Shown here piece after piece: positions 41,988 through 50,726 of a stretch of 64,000 nt of DNA. This stretch comes from Rahnella inusitata (GTDB lineage: Bacteria > Pseudomonadota > Gammaproteobacteria > Enterobacterales > Enterobacteriaceae): positions 234,585-298,584 of the forward strand of contig NZ_JYDE01000002.1 in the NCBI RefSeq assembly GCF_003263515.1. Direction: 5' to 3'. The notes under the pieces were generated by a model. That model was not told the origin of the DNA, did not search any database, and was given only the letters and a program-made list of their open reading frames with translations. How positions within the stretch are numbered: position 1 is the first letter of the stretch; every line of letters starts with the position of its first letter. The translations under genes and the position numbers were made by a program.

Positions 41988-42566
41988 TTAACGTGCGTTA
42001 GCTTTAATGAAGTCGCTGATGCTGGTGTCAGACGCCATGTCGCTGATGACATCGCCCAGCGTGGTGTTCACCGCGGTGGTGATTTTAGCGTTGGTCGCAG
42101 ACAGCGCGCCCTGAACGTTATAGGTCGAGCGGTAATTTTTCACCTGCTTGCTGCCATTTTTCGCGGTAGCAATGATGGAGATGTCTGCTTTGGTGGTGAT
42201 GTTGTAACGCAGATTACCTTCCTGTACGTCCGCATACAGGTTATTCACGACGATTTGCAGATCGACGACACCGTCAGCTCCGACCATGTAACCACGTGCA
42301 GTCATTTGTTTTTCCAGAGATTCCTGCAACAGGAAACGCAGGTCGCGTGACGGGGTCAGAGAAATCAGCTGGCCATCGCGGTTAACTTTCGCCAGCGCCT
42401 GATCCTGACGTTGGTCAGCGCCGTTAACGCTGATAGTGATGCCCTGAAGCGTTGGGTCTTGTGATGGCAGAACGATTTTTGGCGAAACGTCCAGCGTGTT
42501 GGTGCTGGTAGCGCAACCGGCCAGCATCAACATCGCCAGCACAGGGAAAATAATTTTCTTTAACAT
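41988..42566 (-). CDS. yajG: YajG, putative lipoprotein
   Basis: A 192-residue lipoprotein of the YajG family, function unknown. The signal peptide ends in a lipobox LAGC (C18). The mature part is mixed alpha/beta with PKIVLPSQDPTLQGITISVNGADQR as the conserved block. It is about 150 bp upstream of ampG on the same strand, and divergent from bolA. Confidence 0.94.
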   Translation of the reverse strand: MLKKIIFPVLAMLMLAGCATSTNTLDVSPKIVLPSQDPTLQGITISVNGADQRQDQALAKVNRDGQLISLTPSRDLRFLLQESLEKQMTARGYMVGADGVVDLQIVVNNLYADVQEGNLRYNITTKADISIIATAKNGSKQVKNYRSTYNVQGALSATNAKITTAVNTTLGDVISDMASDTSISDFIKANAR

Positions 42567-42909
42567 GTGTGTTTTCTCAATATTTATAAGGGAATAGTGC
42601 TCATATTTATCTCGCCATCATAACATTGCCATTTGCGGGTGGAAGTCCCAACAATCTGGAAAAGTGATTTTTTAGCGTTTTATTTCATCAGGTCTGCTGA
42701 TTACGGTCTGCATCCGTGGCTAAGCCGCCATTTCTTTGACAGACTGAGCGCCGATTTTATCAATCAAATCTATAAATTTTTTAACGTGATTAACGTGGAT
42801 GTCGGAAAACAGCCTATTCTTAAAGGGTAGAACGTGAAGATAAAGGAATGTAAGACAAAGGGAACCCGACGTGCGCAGTTCTCTGCTGATACGGTGTAAG
42901 GAGATAGCG
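42567..42909. promoter_or_regulatory. yajG-bolA divergent intergenic region with a sigma-S-like -10
   Basis: No supported gene is seen in these 343 bp. An extended -10 CCTATTCTTAA at 42813-42823 resembles the sigma-S consensus, 87 bp before the bolA start; bolA is known to be sigma-S dependent. A 65-codon frame at 42633-42830 has no Shine-Dalgarno or recognisable features and was not called. Confidence 0.5.
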
Positions 42910-43224
42910 ATGATTCGTGAGCAAATAGAAGCAAAGTTAGTCGAGGCGTTTGAACCCGCGTTTCTGGAAGTGACTGACGAAAGCTATCGTCATAATGTAC
43001 CGGCAGGCTCAGAAAGCCATTTCAAAGTGGTCATGGTATCCGATAAGTTCCTTGGTGAACGTTTTCTGGCGCGCCATCGTGCTATATACGGGCATCTGGC
43101 TGAAGAACTCGCAGGCAGCGTACATGCACTGGCATTGCACACCTACACCCAAAAAGAATGGGAAGGGTTGCAGGACACGGTTCCGGCATCACCCCCGTGT
43201 CGCGGTGCCGGAACAATGGCCTGA
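42910..43224 (+). CDS. bolA: BolA, stress morphogene / iron-sulfur trafficking partner
   Basis: BolA is a stationary-phase and stress protein that affects cell shape and partners with monothiol glutaredoxins. The 104-residue protein has the conserved [20 protein letters not shown] (about 25-44), [13 protein letters not shown] and HALALHTYT with its conserved His. Thirteen upstream codons in frame were rejected because ATG 42910 gives [10 protein letters not shown] with AAGGAG upstream. It is followed by a terminator before tig. Confidence 0.97.
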   Translation: MIREQIEAKLVEAFEPAFLEVTDESYRHNVPAGSESHFKVVMVSDKFLGERFLARHRAIYGHLAEELAGSVHALALHTYTQKEWEGLQDTVPASPPCRGAGTMA

Positions 43225-43673
43225 TCGTCGAGATCTGATTCACAAAAGGCATAAATATCGCCGTTTGACGCAGTATCACTGGAACTTTGCTTGTCAGATG
43301 CGGTATTAGTAGATGCGAATTTCATGAAACGGCCCGCGGGCCGTTTTTGTTTTTCCCAAGACAGGCAGACGACAAGGGCAATTTTCGCCTCTGCATCGAC
43401 CGCATTTTTCGAAGGATCGAGTCCCCGTGTGAGTTTCCCTCCCGCGCTTGTAGATACCGTCCTCGACTCAATGCGTCTGCGTCGCTATAATGTCGCGTCT
43501 AATTTTTCCGGAATGGTTTCGGACGCTCTCGAATACAGGGCTACGTTCTGATACAGAACTGTCCCGGTTCTTAGAAGTCGTTTTCAAGGTAAGTTTGCGC
43601 TTTTGGTGCTTCTCATCTTGTGAACGACTTCTGGAGTTGACCGAGCACTGTGATTTTTTTTTGAGGTAACAAG
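43225..43673 (+). other. bolA-tig intergenic region with tig promoter and leader
   Basis: No gene is seen in these 449 bp. They hold the bolA terminator, a tig promoter candidate (TCGACT 43463-43468, 17-bp spacer, TATAAT 43486-43491), and a leader of about 175 bases with an inverted repeat AGAAGTCGTT (43573-43582) / AACGACTTCT (43623-43632). TGAGGT at 43662-43667 is the ribosome-binding site before ATG 43674. Confidence 0.6.
43327..43350 (+). terminator. Terminator after bolA
   Basis: AAACGGCC (43327-43334), CGCG loop, GGCCGTTT (43339-43346), then T residues. The distance from the bolA stop is about 100 bp. Confidence 0.85.
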
Positions 43674-44978
43674 ATGCAAGTTTCTGTTGAAACCACTCAA
43701 GGCCTTGGGCGCCGCTTAACGATTACTGTTCCTGCTGAAAGCATTGAAAAAGCAGTGAAAAGTGAACTGGTCAACGTCTCTAAAAAAGTACGTATTGACG
43801 GCTTCCGTAAAGGCAAAGTACCAAGCCACATCATCGAACAGCGTTACGGCGCGTCAGTACGTCAGGACGTGCTGGGTGATCTGATGCAACGCAACTTTGT
43901 TGATGCGATCATCAAAGAAAAAATCAATCCAGCTGGCGCACCTAACTATATCCCGGGTGAGTACAAGCAGGGTGAAGAGTTCACTTTCACCGTAGAATTT
44001 GAAGTTTACCCGGAAGTTGAGCTGAAAGATCTGGAAAACATCGAAGTTGAAAAACCTGTTGTTGAAGTTAACGACGCTGATGTTGATACCATGCTGGAAA
44101 CTCTGCGCAAGCAACAAGCTGACTGGAAAGAAACTGATGCAGCTGTCACCGCAGAAGACCGCGTGACCGTTGATTTCTCCGGTTCTATCGACGGTGAAGA
44201 TTTCGAAGGCGGCAAAGCCTCTGATTTCGTACTGGCTATGGGCCAGGGCCGCATGATCCCAGGCTTCGAAGAAGGTCTGGTCGGTCACAAAGCCGGTGAA
44301 GAATTCACTATCGACGTAAACTTCCCAGAAGATTACCACGCTGAAAATCTGAAAGGTAAAGCGGCTAAGTTCATTATTACCCTGAAGAAAGTGGAAGAGC
44401 GTGAGCTGCCAGAACTGACGCCAGAATTCATCAAACGTTTCGGCGTAGCTGATGGTTCTGTTGAAGGTCTGCGTGCAGAAGTGCGTAAAAACATGGAGCG
44501 CGAGCTGAAAGGTGCTGTTCGTAACCGCATCAAAACTCAGGCTATCGACGGTCTGGTCAGCGCTAACGAAATCGACGTGCCAGCTGCACTGATCGACGGC
44601 GAAGTTGACGTTCTGCGTCGCCAAGCTGCACAGCGTTTTGGTGGCAACGAAAAACAAGCGCTGGAACTGCCACGCGAGTTGTTCGAAGAGCAAGCTAAAC
44701 GCCGCGTTGTTGTCGGTCTGCTGCTGGGCGAAGTCATCAGCCAGCACGAACTGAAAGCTGACGAAGATCGTGTTAAAGCGCTGATCGAAGAAATGGCTTC
44801 TGCGTACGAAGATCCACAGGAAGTTGTTGAGTTCTACAGCAAAAACAAAGAGCTGATGAACAACATGCGTAACGTCGCGCTGGAAGAACAAGCGGTCGAA
44901 ACTCTGTTGTCTAAAGCGAAAGTGACTGAAAAAGCCACTACCTTTACTGAGCTGATGAACCAGACTCAACCTGCATAA
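43674..44978 (+). CDS. tig: Trigger factor (ribosome-associated chaperone and prolyl isomerase)
   Basis: Trigger factor binds nascent chains at the ribosome exit. It has 434 residues, near the usual 432. The N-terminal ribosome-binding domain carries the GFRKGKVP signature (about 43-50). The FKBP-like isomerase domain (about 150-240) includes [19 protein letters not shown] and MIPGFEEGL, and the C-terminal helical arms follow. Strong codon bias suggests high expression. It heads the tig-clpP-clpX-lon-hupB-ppiD block. Confidence 0.98.
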   Translation: MQVSVETTQGLGRRLTITVPAESIEKAVKSELVNVSKKVRIDGFRKGKVPSHIIEQRYGASVRQDVLGDLMQRNFVDAIIKEKINPAGAPNYIPGEYKQGEEFTFTVEFEVYPEVELKDLENIEVEKPVVEVNDADVDTMLETLRKQQADWKETDAAVTAEDRVTVDFSGSIDGEDFEGGKASDFVLAMGQGRMIPGFEEGLVGHKAGEEFTIDVNFPEDYHAENLKGKAAKFIITLKKVEERELPELTPEFIKRFGVADGSVEGLRAEVRKNMERELKGAVRNRIKTQAIDGLVSANEIDVPAALIDGEVDVLRRQAAQRFGGNEKQALELPRELFEEQAKRRVVVGLLLGEVISQHELKADEDRVKALIEEMASAYEDPQEVVEFYSKNKELMNNMRNVALEEQAVETLLSKAKVTEKATTFTELMNQTQPA

Positions 44979-45020
44979 TTTTATTGCACGTTGCTGAATC
45001 TGTCCGCAGATTCACGTTTA

Positions 45021-45050
45021 AAAGCCCGCAGTTTTCACTGCGGGCTTTTT
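45021..45050 (+). terminator. Terminator after tig
   Basis: AAAGCCCGCAGT (45021-45032), TTTC loop, ACTGCGGGCTTT (45037-45048), then T residues: a 12-bp perfect stem. Confidence 0.9.
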
Positions 45051-45395
45051 ATTTGCCAAAAATCAGGTATTTTTGTTTTGGCTGTTGTTTTTGCACTATA
45101 TTTATCTCTATAAGGCACAGCGCACGTAGAACCGCTCCGTTGTCTCCCGCAAAATGGCCTTTCAGCGGCCCGGATTGGGGGATAGAGAAAAGAATTATGA
45201 CGGCAGGCTTGAAAAAGGGGCCTAAATCCCCCAATTGATAAACACGAACTCAGATAAATTTGTAGTCAGAATCTGACTGATAACGACCGTCAGGCGTGTA
45301 AAAGGCGACTTGGCCGCTTGAGCATAGTCATGTGTGTCTATCTCAAGTAGAATCGGTTTTAAATAGCGCCAAACAGAATCTATTAGGAGACGGTT
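45051..45395 (+). other. clpP upstream region
   Basis: These 345 bp before clpP hold no supported gene. A 10-bp inverted repeat ATTGGGGGAT (45174-45183) / ATCCCCCAAT (45226-45235) flanks a 13-codon mini-frame (45197-45238) and overlaps the sigma-32-type promoter. The rest is the untranslated clpP leader with TTAGGAGA before the ATG. Confidence 0.55.
45208..45236 (+). promoter_or_regulatory. Sigma-32 heat-shock promoter of clpP
   Basis: CTTGAAA (45208-45214), a 14-bp spacer and CCCCAATT (45229-45236) match the sigma-32 consensus CTTGAAA-N(11-16)-CCCCATNT with one change. clpP is a known heat-shock gene. The predicted leader is about 150 bases. Confidence 0.75.
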
Positions 45396-46019
45396 ATGTC
45401 ATACAGTGGTGAAAGAGAGCAATTTGCACCAAACATGGCGTTGGTACCCATGGTGGTTGAGCAAACTTCACGGGGCGAGCGTTCATACGACATCTTCTCC
45501 CGTCTGCTTAAGGAACGCATCATCTTCCTGACTGGTCAGGTCGAAGACCATATGGCTAACCTGATTGTTGCCCAGATGCTGTTCCTGGAAGCAGAAAGCC
45601 CGGAAAAAGACATCTATCTGTACATCAACTCACCGGGTGGCGTGATCACTGCCGGGATGTCGATTTATGACACCATGCAGTTCATCAAGCCGGACGTCAG
45701 TACGATTTGTATGGGCCAGGCATGTTCAATGGGCGCGTTCCTGTTGACCGCAGGTGCAGAAGGTAAGCGTTTCTGCCTGCCAAACTCGCGCGTGATGATC
45801 CACCAGCCACTGGGCGGTTTCCAGGGGCAGGCGACGGACATTGAGATCCATGCGAAAGAAATCCTGAAAGTGAAATCTCGTATGAATGAGCTGATGGCGA
45901 AACACACGGGCAAAACGCTTGAAGAAATCGAGCGCGATACAGAGCGTGACCGTTTCCTGTCTGCTGATGAGGCTGTACAGTACGGTTTAGTGGATTCTGT
46001 ATTTACCCATCGCGCCTGA
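45396..46019 (+). CDS. clpP: ClpP, ATP-dependent Clp protease proteolytic subunit
   Basis: ClpP is the serine peptidase that forms a 14-mer barrel served by ClpX or ClpA. The 207-residue protein has the catalytic triad S111 (GQACSMGAF), H136 (MIHQPLGG) and D185. The N-terminal propeptide of about 14 residues (to M14/A15) is normally removed by self-cleavage. AGGAGA lies before ATG 45396. Confidence 0.99.
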   Translation: MSYSGEREQFAPNMALVPMVVEQTSRGERSYDIFSRLLKERIIFLTGQVEDHMANLIVAQMLFLEAESPEKDIYLYINSPGGVITAGMSIYDTMQFIKPDVSTICMGQACSMGAFLLTAGAEGKRFCLPNSRVMIHQPLGGFQGQATDIEIHAKEILKVKSRMNELMAKHTGKTLEEIERDTERDRFLSADEAVQYGLVDSVFTHRA

Positions 46020-46249
46020 CGGCTCAATCGTGCCGGGCTGATGGTCTATAGTTATACTCATACCGTGGTTACGTGGGCGGAAACTTTCCGAAAAGGAAAA
46101 AGAGTGTGGCATTAACGACACTTTTCCACCCGATGTGAGTCATAACATGAATGAACAGACATCAGCCCTCATGCGGCTGTTGTGTAACATGGTCGTGTCG
46201 TCGCGTTATAGTAACGCTGCGGGACTGATACTAAAGAAGAGGTTTACTG

Positions 46250-47524
46250 ATGACAGATAAGCGCAAAGACGGTTCAGGAAAGCTGCTGTACTGCTCTTTT
46301 TGCGGCAAAAGCCAGCATGAAGTGCGTAAGCTGATTGCCGGGCCGTCAGTGTATATCTGCGATGAATGTGTCGATTTGTGCAATGACATTATTCGCGAAG
46401 AGATTAAAGAAGTCGCGCCACACCGTGAACGCAGTGCATTACCGACGCCGCACGAAATCCGTCAGCACCTTGACGATTACGTTATCGGTCAGGAACCTGC
46501 GAAGAAAGTGCTGGCAGTGGCGGTATACAATCACTACAAACGCCTGCGTAATGGCGATACCAGTAATGGGATCGAATTAGGCAAAAGTAACATTCTGCTG
46601 ATCGGGCCGACCGGTAGCGGTAAAACGCTGCTGGCTGAAACCCTCGCACGTTTCCTGGATGTGCCATTTACTATGGCCGATGCCACCACACTGACCGAAG
46701 CCGGTTACGTGGGGGAAGATGTTGAAAACATCATTCAGAAACTACTGCAAAAATGTGATTACGATGTTCAGAAAGCGCAACGCGGTATTGTCTACATTGA
46801 CGAAATCGACAAGATTTCCCGCAAGTCTGACAACCCATCGATCACACGTGACGTGTCCGGTGAAGGTGTCCAGCAGGCGCTGCTGAAACTGATTGAAGGT
46901 ACGGTTGCTGCAGTTCCACCTCAGGGCGGACGTAAGCATCCACAGCAGGAATTCCTGCAAGTTGATACCTCGAAAATCCTCTTTATCTGCGGCGGTGCGT
47001 TTGCCGGTCTGGATAAAGTGATTGGCCAGCGTATTAACACCAGTACCGGTATCGGTTTTGGTGCAGAAGTGAAAGGCAAAGAGCAAAAGGCCACTGAAGG
47101 TCAGTTGCTGGCGCAGGCTGAACCGGAAGATTTGATCAAATTTGGTCTGATCCCTGAGTTCATTGGCCGTCTGCCAGTGGTCGCGACGCTCAGCGAGCTG
47201 AATGAAGATGCACTGATTCAAATTCTGAAAGAGCCGAAAAATGCGCTGACTAAGCAATATCAGGCATTGTTCAATCTGGAAGGCGTTGAACTGGAATTCC
47301 GTGATGAAGCGCTGATTGCGATTGCGAAGAAAGCCATGAACCGTAAAACGGGTGCCCGTGGTTTACGTTCAATCGTTGAGGCTGCATTGCTGGACACTAT
47401 GTACGATCTGCCGTCTCTCGACGATGTGGAGAAAGTGGTGATTGATGAGTCCGTAATTGCGGGCCAGTCAGAACCTCTGATGATTTATGGCAAGCCTGAG
47501 GCGCAACAAGCGTCTGGTGAATAA
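46250..47524 (+). CDS. clpX: ClpX, ATPase subunit of ClpXP
   Basis: ClpX is the AAA+ unfoldase that recognises ssrA-tagged and other substrates and feeds ClpP. The 424 residues carry a zinc-binding domain with C15, C18, C37 and C40, Walker A GPTGSGKT (119-126), the pore loop GYVG (152-155), Walker B IVYIDEID (about 180-187), and the ClpP-binding IGF loop in [12 protein letters not shown]. It lies 230 bp after clpP, a longer gap than in E. coli, with a possible small upstream ORF. Confidence 0.99.
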   Translation: MTDKRKDGSGKLLYCSFCGKSQHEVRKLIAGPSVYICDECVDLCNDIIREEIKEVAPHRERSALPTPHEIRQHLDDYVIGQEPAKKVLAVAVYNHYKRLRNGDTSNGIELGKSNILLIGPTGSGKTLLAETLARFLDVPFTMADATTLTEAGYVGEDVENIIQKLLQKCDYDVQKAQRGIVYIDEIDKISRKSDNPSITRDVSGEGVQQALLKLIEGTVAAVPPQGGRKHPQQEFLQVDTSKILFICGGAFAGLDKVIGQRINTSTGIGFGAEVKGKEQKATEGQLLAQAEPEDLIKFGLIPEFIGRLPVVATLSELNEDALIQILKEPKNALTKQYQALFNLEGVELEFRDEALIAIAKKAMNRKTGARGLRSIVEAALLDTMYDLPSLDDVEKVVIDESVIAGQSEPLMIYGKPEAQQASGE

Positions 47525-47553
47525 TTAGCCAAACTATCCAGAGAGTTAGCCAC

Positions 47554-47585
47554 AAAATGGGGGATTTAGTCCCCCATTTTTTTTT
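47554..47585 (+). terminator. Terminator after clpX
   Basis: AAAATGGGGG (47554-47563) pairs with CCCCCATTTT (47571-47580) around a 7-base loop, followed by more T residues. It separates clpPX from lon. Confidence 0.92.
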
Positions 47586-47598
47586 CGCACATTCTTAT

Positions 47599-47627
47599 CG
47601 TTGAATGTCGGACATTCATCCCCATAT
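47599..47627 (+). promoter_or_regulatory. Sigma-32-type promoter of lon
   Basis: CGTTGAAT (47599-47606), a 13-bp spacer and CCCCATAT (47620-47627) match the heat-shock promoter pattern. The spacer contains most of a perfect 7-1-7 palindrome (GAATGTC-G-GACATTC, 47603-47617). The lon start is about 90 bp downstream. Confidence 0.75.
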
Positions 47628-47715
47628 ACTCAGTTAACGACTTGCTGAAACCCGTCTGACTCGTGTTTCACGAGATTTCCTTAACCTGGCGGAAGCTAAA
47701 CTAAGAGAGAGCTCT

Positions 47716-50070
47716 ATGAACCCTGAGCGTTCTGAACGCATAGAAATCCCCGTATTGCCTCTGCGCGATGTGGTGGTTTATCCGCACATGGTGATCCCGT
47801 TGTTCGTTGGCAGGGAAAAATCGATTCGATGCCTCGAAGCCGCGATGGATCACGACAAAAAAATCATGCTGGTTGCGCAGAAAGAAGCGTCGACCGATGA
47901 GCCGGGCGTTAACGATCTCTTCTCCGTGGGTACGGTTGCCTCAATATTACAAATGCTGAAGCTCCCGGACGGCACGGTAAAAGTGCTGGTGGAAGGGTTA
48001 CAACGCGCACGTATTACCACACTTTCTGACAGTGGCGAGCATTTTGCTGCCCAGGCAGAATACCTTGAATCTCCGGCCGTTGATGAACGCGAGCAGGAAG
48101 TTCTGGTACGCACAGCGATTAATCAGTTTGAAGGCTATATCAAACTGAACAAAAAAATCCCGCCAGAAGTGCTGACGTCGCTGAACAGCATTGAAGATGC
48201 TGCACGTCTGGCTGACACCATTGCCGCGCATATGCCATTGAAACTCGCTGACAAACAGTCCGTACTGGAAATGTTTGATATCACCGAGCGCCTGGAATAT
48301 CTGATGGCGATGATGGAATCCGAAATCGATCTTTTACAGGTCGAAAAACGTATCCGTAACCGTGTCAAAAAGCAGATGGAAAAGAGCCAGCGCGAGTACT
48401 ATCTGAATGAGCAAATGAAAGCGATTCAGAAAGAACTTGGTGAAATGGACGACACGCCTGATGAACATGAGGCGTTGAAACGCAAAATCGACGCGGCGAA
48501 AATGCCGAAAGAAGCGCGTGAAAAAACCGAAGCTGAACTGCAAAAGTTGAAAATGATGTCGCCGATGTCCGCCGAAGCCACAGTGGTCCGTGGTTATATC
48601 GACTGGATGCTTCAGGTGCCATGGAACGCCCGCAGTAAAGTGAAGAAAGATTTGCGCAAAGCGCAGGAAGTTCTGGATACCGATCACTTTGGCCTCGAAC
48701 GCGTCAAAGACCGAATCCTTGAGTATCTTGCGGTGCAGACGCGCGTCAGCAAAATCAAAGGGCCTATCCTGTGCCTGGTCGGGCCTCCGGGTGTGGGTAA
48801 AACCTCTCTTGGCCAGTCCATCGCACGTGCGACAGGGCGTGAGTATGTTCGTATGGCGCTGGGTGGCGTACGCGATGAAGCGGAAATCCGCGGTCACCGT
48901 CGTACCTATATCGGTTCTATGCCAGGCAAACTGATCCAGAAAATGGCCAAAGTTGGCGTGAAAAATCCGCTGTTCCTGCTCGACGAAATCGACAAGATGT
49001 CGTCTGACATGCGCGGCGATCCGGCTTCAGCGCTGCTGGAAGTGCTGGATCCAGAGCAGAACGTAGCGTTTAACGATCACTATCTGGAAGTCGATTATGA
49101 CCTGTCAGACGTGATGTTTGTCGCGACGTCGAACTCCATGAACATCCCTGCGCCATTGCTGGACCGTATGGAAGTGATCCGCCTTTCCGGTTACACCGAA
49201 GACGAAAAGCTGAACATCGCCAAACAGCATTTGTTGCCGAAACAGATTGAACGTAATGCGCTGAAGAAGAACGAACTGACGGTGGATGACAGTGCAATCA
49301 TCGGCATCATTCGTTTCTATACCCGTGAAGCGGGCGTGCGTAGTCTGGAACGTGAGTTGTCTAAACTGTGCCGTAAAGCGGTTAAACAATTGCTGATGGA
49401 TAAAACCCTCAAGCACATTGAAATTAACGGCGACAACCTGAAAGATTTCCTCGGCGTGCAAAAGGTCGATTATGGCCGTGCGGATACCGAAAATCGTGTC
49501 GGTCAGGTGACTGGCCTGGCGTGGACTGAAGTGGGCGGCGAGCTGCTGACCATCGAAACAGCCTGCGTGCCGGGTAAAGGTAAGCTGACGTACACCGGAT
49601 CACTGGGTGAAGTGATGCAGGAATCCATTCAGGCTGCGCTGACGGTCGTGCGTGCACGTGCCGACAAGCTGGGCATCAACCCTGACTTCTACGAAAAGCG
49701 TGATATTCATGTTCACGTACCAGAAGGGGCGACGCCGAAAGATGGCCCAAGTGCGGGTATTGCAATGTGTACCGCCCTGGTGTCTTGTCTGACCGGTAAC
49801 CCTGTGCGTGCAGACGTGGCGATGACGGGTGAGATAACCCTGCGTGGTCTGGTGCTGCCAATCGGTGGTCTGAAAGAAAAACTGCTGGCTGCACACCGTG
49901 GCGGTATCAAAGTGGTTCTGATCCCGGACGACAACAAACGCGATCTGGAAGAAATTCCGGCGAACGTGCTGGCAGATCTTGAGATCCATCCGGTCAAACG
50001 TATTGATGATGTTCTGAACTTTGCTCTGCAAAATCCTGCATACGGTGCGTTACCGGTTGCTGCGAAATAG
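47716..50070 (+). CDS. lon: Lon, ATP-dependent protease La
   Basis: Lon degrades misfolded and regulatory proteins such as SulA. The 784 residues equal the E. coli length. There is an N-terminal substrate-binding domain (1-205), a coiled coil (about 210-275), an AAA+ module with GPPGVGKTS (about 356-364), and the protease domain with the catalytic Ser in [10 protein letters not shown] (S679 by family numbering) and Lys in GLKEKLLAA (K722). AGAGAGAG precedes the ATG. Confidence 0.99.
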   Translation: MNPERSERIEIPVLPLRDVVVYPHMVIPLFVGREKSIRCLEAAMDHDKKIMLVAQKEASTDEPGVNDLFSVGTVASILQMLKLPDGTVKVLVEGLQRARITTLSDSGEHFAAQAEYLESPAVDEREQEVLVRTAINQFEGYIKLNKKIPPEVLTSLNSIEDAARLADTIAAHMPLKLADKQSVLEMFDITERLEYLMAMMESEIDLLQVEKRIRNRVKKQMEKSQREYYLNEQMKAIQKELGEMDDTPDEHEALKRKIDAAKMPKEAREKTEAELQKLKMMSPMSAEATVVRGYIDWMLQVPWNARSKVKKDLRKAQEVLDTDHFGLERVKDRILEYLAVQTRVSKIKGPILCLVGPPGVGKTSLGQSIARATGREYVRMALGGVRDEAEIRGHRRTYIGSMPGKLIQKMAKVGVKNPLFLLDEIDKMSSDMRGDPASALLEVLDPEQNVAFNDHYLEVDYDLSDVMFVATSNSMNIPAPLLDRMEVIRLSGYTEDEKLNIAKQHLLPKQIERNALKKNELTVDDSAIIGIIRFYTREAGVRSLERELSKLCRKAVKQLLMDKTLKHIEINGDNLKDFLGVQKVDYGRADTENRVGQVTGLAWTEVGGELLTIETACVPGKGKLTYTGSLGEVMQESIQAALTVVRARADKLGINPDFYEKRDIHVHVPEGATPKDGPSAGIAMCTALVSCLTGNPVRADVAMTGEITLRGLVLPIGGLKEKLLAAHRGGIKVVLIPDDNKRDLEEIPANVLADLEIHPVKRIDDVLNFALQNPAYGALPVAAK

Positions 50071-50103
50071 TGATGTTGACTTACACAGTTGAATAAAACG
50101 CTG

Positions 50104-50139
50104 GCTGGCTGGTGAATTCTCACTTGCCAGCTTTTTTTT
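50104..50139 (+). terminator. Terminator after lon
   Basis: GCTGGC-T-GGTGA (50104-50115) pairs with TCACT-T-GCCAGC (50120-50131) with one T-T mismatch and a 4-base loop, followed by eight T residues. Confidence 0.85.
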
Positions 50140-50284
50140 GTGCCGTTAACGTAGTCAACGGTCAGAAGGTTTCAGGCTGCTTTCAGTCGCTTGCATAGCC
50201 CTGACAAGATTGATATAACAGCAGCGCGGTCGCGTCCGAAGGGAAATTCGGCGTGATGAAAAATATTAAGAGGGGACGAAAAGA

Positions 50285-50560
50285 GTGAATAAGTCACAAT
50301 TGATCGACAAAATTGCTGCCGGTGCTGATATTTCTAAAGCCGCAGCGGGACGTGTTTTGGATGCGGTTCTTGGATCTGTCACTGATACCCTGAAAGCCGG
50401 GGAAGAAGTCGCTCTGGTAGGTTTTGGTACTTTCTCCGTGCGCGAACGTTCAGCACGTACTGGCCGTAACCCACAGACCGGTAAAGAAATCAGCATTGCA
50501 GCAGCTAAAGTACCTGGCTTCCGTGCAGGTAAAGCGCTGAAAGATGCCGTTAACGGCTAA
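50285..50560 (+). CDS. hupB: HupB, DNA-binding protein HU-beta
   Basis: A nucleoid protein that bends DNA as a heterodimer with HU-alpha. The 91 residues start at GTG 50285 ([20 protein letters not shown]). The HU signature [21 protein letters not shown] (about 46-66) includes the intercalating Pro of the beta arm. It has its own leader of about 200 bp after the lon terminator, and a terminator of its own. Confidence 0.98.
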   Translation: MNKSQLIDKIAAGADISKAAAGRVLDAVLGSVTDTLKAGEEVALVGFGTFSVRERSARTGRNPQTGKEISIAAAKVPGFRAGKALKDAVNG

Positions 50561-50675
50561 TTACCCGACGAGCTGACGTCAAATCCGTGTGAAGCGTATC
50601 ACTGATGCATATTTACTCAGGTCTGGTTGTTAAACAATAACCTGACGTCACCGGGCTGGTAAGGTAAGATATAAG

Positions 50676-50702
50676 GCGCATCGAAAACGGTGCGCTTTTT
50701 TT
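50676..50702 (+). terminator. Terminator after hupB
   Basis: GCGCATCG (50676-50683), AAAA loop, CGGTGCGC (50688-50695) with one G-T pair, then seven T residues. Confidence 0.85.
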
Positions 50703-50726
50703 ATTACAGCGGAGTGTTGCCTCACT

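Noticed and set aside
42633..42830. 65-codon frame between yajG and bolA
   Set aside because: No ribosome-binding site, atypical composition, and it overlaps the likely bolA promoter.
43854..44969. 371-codon minus-strand frame opposite tig
   Set aside because: It is a Phe/Gln/His-rich mirror of the strongly biased tig codons, typical of an antisense shadow.
44984..45238. 84-codon frame between tig and clpP
   Set aside because: It begins before the tig terminator and runs through it and through the clpP promoter; its composition is not gene-like.
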